From the NCBI GenBank assembly GCA_945886995.1, contig CAMCZJ010000114.1, positions 1 through 10,112 on the forward strand: a stretch of 10,112 bases of DNA, given 5' to 3'. Of this stretch, positions 6,093 to 10,112 are shown piece after piece. Under the pieces are notes generated by a model, which did not search any database, was not told the DNA's origin, and was given only the letters and a program-made list of their open reading frames with translations. Every line of letters starts with the position of its first letter. The stretch's first letter is position 1. Position numbers and translations under genes: made by a program. This stretch comes from Asaia bogorensis. Its GTDB lineage: Bacteria; Pseudomonadota; Alphaproteobacteria; Acetobacterales; Acetobacteraceae.

Positions 6093-8399
6093 TCACGCCG
6101 CGCGCTGTGGCCGTACCGCCAGAACTTCGCGCAAACGCTGCAAGCGCGCGCGAGCATTGTCTCCCAACTCCTCATCAGGCCCGGCGACTGTTTCAACGGC
6201 CTTCAACGCCTTACGGCGTGAAGCCGCATCCGGCAGCAGCACCGTCAGCGTCCTGATCGCCTCCTCCGGGAATAGCGTTGCGATCATGGTCTGATCACGA
6301 ATCACTCCCATGCGGTCCGCAGCACTCATTTGCGCAAAGGGCGCTTCGGTCGTGAGCAATTGGTTGGACCGCGCAAGACGTGAACGGCGCACCGCGCCGC
6401 GCGCATCTGCCAGCAGGATCATCATGCGGATCACGGCCTCGGCATAACCGCCTTGTGCAAGCTTCGCTTCCGCTTCGGCGCGCTGCGGCGCATCGGTGCT
6501 GACAGAAGCGCGCGCGGCTTCCGCTTCCGCGGTATAATCCTCACCGGTGACGCCCGAGGCATTCAGCGTGCCATAGACGCCGTGGAAGGCGATTTCCACC
6601 CAGGCATCACGCACATCGCGCATCGCATTCAGGCCGTATTCCACTGAATCAGCAAAGGCTTTTTCGAAGGCGAGGAAAGGATTATCCGGTGCGGCTTGGC
6701 GGCGATTCTCGCGCGCCAGACCCGCAAGCGATGAAATCGGGCCCATCCAAGGGTTCATATCGCTCAGCGCATAGCGGCGCCAACGCATGGGGTTCATGCG
6801 CCGCCGCGCCTCGGCGCCCATTTCCGTGCTGAATTGCCGGATCACCGGGGCCGCCAGCACATCGTAAAGATGCTGGTTCAATTCGGAAATCTGCGCGACC
6901 GCGGGGAAGGCTTCATTTTCAGCCTCGCCAGAAATTTCGCGCACCTGGGCGATGGTACGTTCGACAAGTTCCACCTGCCATTCGCCATCCTCGGGACCTT
7001 CCTGATGGCTGGTGATCACCATTTCGTAAAGGCCAGGCGCCACAGCTTCGATCATGTCGAGCGTATTGGCGATTTCGCTATGTTCCTTCTTCGCCACCTT
7101 GCCGGAGACGAAAATGCCAAGATGCCCAATATCCTCATGCAACAGATACACAATGGTCTGGCCGAGGGATTTGATTTCGCGCTCATCGCGATAGACATCG
7201 GCAATCCAACGCAAAGCCTGGCCGGGCGGGGTGATATTGTCACCGGCGGAAGCAAAGACGATGATCGGCGCCTTCACTTCGCGCATATTGAAGGTCTGGC
7301 CATTGCCCGCCGAAATGCCTCCGGCGGCGAAACGATTGCCGATGAACAGGTTTTCCACAATCCAGCGAATCTCATCGCGGTTCATGAGGAAATAGCCACC
7401 CCACCAGCGTTCAAATTCCAGGAAGCGCTCCGATTCCTGATCCACATTGGCGTAAAGGTCGAAGTACTTGCGGAACCAGGTATTGGCGGGCGACAGAGCC
7501 TCAAAATTCGCGACAAGATTGGCGCCATCAAAACGGCCATTGCCCATATCGGCCATGAGCGCCGCCGGCCAGCCACCACCAGCCAAGCCACCCAGATAGC
7601 GCATGGGATTCTTGCCCTTCTCGCCCGCCCAATAGGAAAGCGGGGCGCCATTCAGCACCAAGGCACCAAGCTGATTGGGCAAAGCGGCGCCCAGCATCAT
7701 CACCGCCCAGCCGCCCTGGCAATTGCCGATCACAACGGGCTTCGGCGCCTTAGGGTGGGCATCCGTCACATGCTTCAGGAACACCGCTTCGGCGGCGGTG
7801 ATGTCCAGAATCGTCTGCCCCGGTTCCGGGTCGCGGAAAAAGATCACGAAATAAACCGGGTGGCCGCGGCGCAGTGCGACACCCACCTGGCTGTCTGATT
7901 TGAAGCCGCCAATGCCAGAACCATGGCCGGCGCGGGGATCAATGATCAGGAATGGCCGCAACGCGTCATTGCTCGGCACCATATCCTCGGGCGGCGTAAT
8001 GCGTACCAGGGCGTAATTCACCGGGCGCTTCAGCTTGCGGCCATCCACCACGGTTTCAAAATCAAAAATCAGGACGGGCGGGCAGCCCGCCTGTTCATGC
8101 GCGACGAAGTTGTTGCCCGCTTCGCGCATCGTGTCCCAGAACAGGAAGCTACGCTGCGCCGCGTCCAGCATGTAGGCGCCCGCATCCATCACCAGGTTCT
8201 GCGGTGCCTGCATCAGCCCGTGGCCCGCCTTGGCCAGGCTTTCCAGCGGTGCTTTCGGGTTCAGTGCTTCTGGCAGGGCCTTGGCGTGGCGGCCCACCAC
8301 ATCGGCCATGCTTCGGGATTGCTCGATCACGCGCTTGGCTGTCTCATTGCCCTTTTTCAGCAATTCCCGGCCGGGCGGGATGGGGCGTTGGGATGTCAT
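6093..8399 (-). CDS. DUF3141 protein, alpha/beta-hydrolase with PHA-synthase-like Cys nucleophile
   Basis: From ATG at 8399 the protein is 768 residues. The frame is open to 8474, but AGGAG lies eight bases before 8399, and the extra 25 residues are an unlikely basic leader. The N-terminal part (about 1-110) is helical and phasin-like in character. A hydrolase core follows, with L-I-I-D-P-R-A-G-H-G (151-160), V-I-G-N-C-Q-G-G with Cys227 at the nucleophile elbow (G-x-C-x-G-G, as in polyhydroxyalkanoate synthases), Asp387 in A-S-A-G-D-N-I-T-P-P and His426 in D-I-G-H-L-G-I-F-V as the probable triad. The C-terminal third is mostly helical. There is no signal peptide or membrane span, so it is probably cytoplasmic. 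It matches the DUF3141 family (length about 750-800); activity is unproven. It could be a thioesterase, depolymerase or synthase-like enzyme. Confidence 0.85.
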   Translation of the reverse strand: MTSQRPIPPGRELLKKGNETAKRVIEQSRSMADVVGRHAKALPEALNPKAPLESLAKAGHGLMQAPQNLVMDAGAYMLDAAQRSFLFWDTMREAGNNFVAHEQAGCPPVLIFDFETVVDGRKLKRPVNYALVRITPPEDMVPSNDALRPFLIIDPRAGHGSGIGGFKSDSQVGVALRRGHPVYFVIFFRDPEPGQTILDITAAEAVFLKHVTDAHPKAPKPVVIGNCQGGWAVMMLGAALPNQLGALVLNGAPLSYWAGEKGKNPMRYLGGLAGGGWPAALMADMGNGRFDGANLVANFEALSPANTWFRKYFDLYANVDQESERFLEFERWWGGYFLMNRDEIRWIVENLFIGNRFAAGGISAGNGQTFNMREVKAPIIVFASAGDNITPPGQALRWIADVYRDEREIKSLGQTIVYLLHEDIGHLGIFVSGKVAKKEHSEIANTLDMIEAVAPGLYEMVITSHQEGPEDGEWQVELVERTIAQVREISGEAENEAFPAVAQISELNQHLYDVLAAPVIRQFSTEMGAEARRRMNPMRWRRYALSDMNPWMGPISSLAGLARENRRQAAPDNPFLAFEKAFADSVEYGLNAMRDVRDAWVEIAFHGVYGTLNASGVTGEDYTAEAEAARASVSTDAPQRAEAEAKLAQGGYAEAVIRMMILLADARGAVRRSRLARSNQLLTTEAPFAQMSAADRMGVIRDQTMIATLFPEEAIRTLTVLLPDAASRRKALKAVETVAGPDEELGDNARARLQRLREVLAVRPQRAA

Positions 8400-8555
8400 G
8401 GCACTGGCTCCTGTTTTAAGTATCTTCCTGCGCCTGTAATACGCGCGGTTCAAGTATTTTTTGCGGTGCAGCAAAACTGTGGGCGGGCTGGGCGGCTTGC
8501 GTTGGCGCGGGTCTCGGCGGAAGCTTGGCCATCATTACGCGGGAGATAACGCACC
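8400..8555. promoter_or_regulatory. Divergent intergenic region with two similar AT-rich boxes
   Basis: This 156-base gap separates the minus-strand DUF3141 gene from the plus-strand NIPSNAP gene and must hold promoters for both. The DUF3141 side contains AGGAG next to its ATG and is AT-richer than its surroundings. Two related boxes, GTTTTAAGTATCTT (8413-8426) and GGTTCAAGTATTTT (8447-8460), match at 11 of 14 positions and are 34 bases apart. No sigma70 -35/-10 pair with proper spacing was convincing on either strand. The NIPSNAP side is GC-rich, with GGGAG (about 8541-8545) as its ribosome site. Confidence 0.4.
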
Positions 8556-9239
8556 ATGTATGTCGAACAGCGCCAATATACCTTCCATCCGGGCAAGATG
8601 CCGCTTTGGATGGATGCCTATCAAAGCTTGGGCGGCCCGGCCTCGGCCCGCCATATGGGCCCCTCGCTTGGCTTCTTTCAGGTGGAAGTGGGTACCTTCA
8701 ATCGCGTGGTCTTCTTCCGTGGCTGGGATGATATTGATACGCGCGAAACATCGCTGGCCGCGCGGGAAGCGGACCCGGATTGGCAGGCTTTCCGCAAGCG
8801 TTCAGCAGAGGCCGGGGCGCTCGCCCAGCAGGAAGTCAAGTTCCTGAAAACCGTGCCTTTTTCGCCCATCACCCAAGCCAAGGGCTTCCAGTTCAAGCGG
8901 GAGATTGGCGGGACGGGCATGTTCGTGGATCACCGGACCTATGATTTCCACCCCGGCAAGATGGCCGGCTGGCTTGAGGCGTATGAAAAATACGGCCTGC
9001 CGGTGCAAAAGCGCATGCTTGGCCAATTGCTGCTTTTCGCGGTGACGGAAATCGGGCCGATCAACCAGGTGGTCTTCATGTGGGCTTATGAAAGCCTGGG
9101 GGACCGGGATCGCCGCCGCACCGCAATGATGAGCGATCCAGGCTGGGCGGAATTCGGCAAGGCGATTGCGCCGCTGGGCGCACTTAAGCAGCAGACGGTG
9201 ATGGAATTGAAGCCGACTGCCTTCTCCCCGGTGAAGTAA
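8556..9239 (+). CDS. NIPSNAP family protein with two tandem NIPSNAP domains
   Basis: This 227-residue protein consists of two similar ferredoxin-like NIPSNAP domains (PF07978 type), at about 1-106 and 122-225. The repeat is plain in the sequence: Y-V-E-Q-R-Q-Y-T-F-H-P-G-K-M (2-15) aligns with F-V-D-H-R-T-Y-D-F-H-P-G-K-M (123-136), and the W-Q-A-F-R-K and W-A-E-F-G-K segments with their following A-L-x-Q-Q-x-V stretches also pair. Many bacterial relatives have one such domain. NIPSNAP domains belong to the dimeric alpha/beta-barrel superfamily; bacterial members have no settled function, and a small-molecule or heme-like binding or enzyme role is only inference. The start follows GGGAG by about ten bases. 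It is divergent from the DUF3141 gene. There is no signal peptide. Confidence 0.88.
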   Translation: MYVEQRQYTFHPGKMPLWMDAYQSLGGPASARHMGPSLGFFQVEVGTFNRVVFFRGWDDIDTRETSLAAREADPDWQAFRKRSAEAGALAQQEVKFLKTVPFSPITQAKGFQFKREIGGTGMFVDHRTYDFHPGKMAGWLEAYEKYGLPVQKRMLGQLLLFAVTEIGPINQVVFMWAYESLGDRDRRRTAMMSDPGWAEFGKAIAPLGALKQQTVMELKPTAFSPVK

Positions 9240-9376
9240 AGGTTTATATCCTGACCAGGTCGCGGGTTCGGTGATGAATGGGCTTGGGTTTGGTTGCTTG
9301 GGTAGCGTTTTTTCAGGCTCAAACAACTTGGCACCAGGCCCTATCCAACCCCGGATGCGGCCATGAAGGCACGAAC

Positions 9377-9395
9377 GCTTAAGTGTTTGTTAAGC
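9377..9395. promoter_or_regulatory. Candidate CtrA binding site (TTAA-N7-TTAA)
   Basis: GCTTAA GTGTTTG TTAAGC is a perfect 6-bp inverted repeat with a 7-base spacer. Its core is TTAA-N7-TTAA (9379-9393), the consensus of the alphaproteobacterial response regulator CtrA. It lies 40 bases before the ATG of a PAS-type signalling gene, where a promoter is expected, and TTAA is uncommon in this GC-rich DNA. The match is visible; binding is inferred. The rest of the 196-base gap (9240-9435) shows no other clear element. Confidence 0.5.
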
Positions 9396-9435
9396 TTTAG
9401 GCGGGCGAATGGGTTGATCTGGTCCGGAAGGAATA

Positions 9436-10112
9436 ATGGGTAACGCCGCGCCATCACAGAAACTCGGCCCTTCAAGCCGGAGCAAAGACCGTTTTGTGGT
9501 CTTTGCCTTCGCCGCGGCTGAGCTTTTGTTGGAAACCGATCTGCAGGGGCGGATTACCTTTGCCGAAGGCGCCTTTCGTGCGCGCTTCGGGCGCGATGCG
9601 CAGGAATTTTTGGGAGCGCCGGTGATTTCCCTGGTCACCGCGGCGGATCGCCCGCCCCTTGCCACCGCCCTGGCCTTGATGGCCGAACAGGGCAGGTTGA
9701 AGCCCGCTGTAGTGAAATTGGCGGATCAGGAAGCCACGGCCTTCAGCGTTTCGGGACTCCGGCTTGGTGGTGCCAATGCCAAGCTGGTGCTGACCCTGGC
9801 GCCCTTGCCCCGCGAATTGCCGGGCGGCCCGCTGCCGGGCGGGCCTGGGCTTGTCAGCCTGGCTGAGGAAATTCTGCGTTCCGGTGAGCCGGGCGGCCCG
9901 GTCGGCTTTCTGGAATTGAGCGGCCCTGCCGGCAATTTCACGCCGGCCGCCGATGTCAACAAACAGATTCAGGAAAAGCTGAGCCAGGAAGCCGGACAGG
10001 GCGCGATTGCGACCGAACTTGGCGCCGGGCGGTATGGGCTTTTGCCGGGGCAGGCGCCGCTTGATTTGCCGGCACTCACCGCCGCCGTTGCCGAAATCCT
10101 GAAGGATCGCGG
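9436..10112 (+). CDS. PAS-domain-like signalling protein, N-terminal part (runs off right edge)
   Basis: The frame is open from ATG 9436 to the window edge (225 complete codons, no stop). GGAAG at 9426-9430 is five bases from the ATG. Residues 20-95 look like a PAS fold, with A-A-A-E-L-L-L-E-T-D-L-Q-G-R-I-T-F (26-42), F-R-A-R-F-G (47-52), and a later D-R-P-P-L-A-T-A-L (71-79). A Gly/Pro-rich linker follows at 129-138. Residues 139-225 resemble a degenerate regulatory domain, with G-R-Y-G-L-L (198-203) recalling the R-x-x-x-L-L of decayed GGDEF-like domains. I infer an EAL-type cyclic-di-GMP phosphodiesterase continuing to the right, since that layout is common in Acetobacteraceae, but no EAL motif is inside the window. 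A candidate CtrA site lies just upstream. There is no membrane segment in the visible part. Confidence 0.6.
   Translation, partial: MGNAAPSQKLGPSSRSKDRFVVFAFAAAELLLETDLQGRITFAEGAFRARFGRDAQEFLGAPVISLVTAADRPPLATALALMAEQGRLKPAVVKLADQEATAFSVSGLRLGGANAKLVLTLAPLPRELPGGPLPGGPGLVSLAEEILRSGEPGGPVGFLELSGPAGNFTPAADVNKQIQEKLSQEAGQGAIATELGAGRYGLLPGQAPLDLPALTAAVAEILKDR

Noticed and set aside
6834..7898. Plus-strand ORF of 354 codons
   Set aside because: It is antisense within the DUF3141 gene, with no recognisable motif and a His/Arg-rich shadow composition.
8400..8474. 25-residue basic N-terminal extension of the DUF3141 protein
   Set aside because: The ATG at 8399 has a well-placed AGGAG, while the upstream part is AT-rich promoter-like DNA coding an Arg/Lys/Tyr string.
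7923..8549. Plus-strand ORF of 208 codons across the DUF3141 start and the divergent gap
   Set aside because: It is mostly antisense to DUF3141 and shows no family resemblance or ribosome site.
9308..9313. Six-T run after the NIPSNAP gene as an intrinsic terminator
   Set aside because: The preceding bases are G/T-rich with no complementary arm, so no hairpin forms.

Overview
The window comes from a GC-rich (about 60 % by eye) bacterial chromosome, most likely an alphaproteobacterium of the Rhodospirillales/Acetobacteraceae type (Roseomonas-like). This is inferred from the style of the urease proteins, the DUF3141 protein and a possible CtrA-type site. No rRNA or other firm taxonomic marker is present.

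Region 1 (1-4451, plus strand) is a compact urease operon in the order ureD (last 19 codons only), ureA, ureB, ureC, ureE, ureF, ureG. UreA/B/C are the gamma, beta and alpha structural subunits. UreD, UreF and UreG form the chaperone/GTPase complex that carbamylates the active-site lysine and inserts nickel, and UreE delivers the nickel. The genes are tied by ATGA stop/start overlaps. Two features stand out: UreA carries a 51-residue Lys/Ala/Pro tail beyond the normal 100-residue gamma subunit, and UreE ends in a long His-rich tail whose DNA is also read in another frame by the start of ureF. Between ureD and ureA, two tiny ORFs are joined to each other and to both genes by three successive ATGA overlaps.

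Region 2 (4448-6092, plus strand) continues with a 3-hydroxyacyl-CoA dehydrogenase-family protein, coupled to ureG by another ATGA, and a stand-alone phosphoribosyltransferase-fold protein after a 58-base gap.

Region 3 (6093-9239) holds a large minus-strand DUF3141 alpha/beta-hydrolase with a PHA-synthase-like cysteine nucleophile. It converges on the phosphoribosyltransferase with no intergenic base: the palindrome TGATCA supplies both stop codons. It is divergent from a double-NIPSNAP-domain protein across about 156 bases.

Region 4 (9240-10112) has a 196-base intergenic region with a perfect TTAA-N7-TTAA motif, the CtrA consensus. This lies just before the start of a PAS-like signalling protein that runs off the right edge. 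No tRNA, rRNA, CRISPR, insertion sequence or convincing intrinsic terminator was seen. The window is mostly ordinary housekeeping/accessory metabolism; the tails, the coupling chain and the CtrA-like site are the parts most worth checking.
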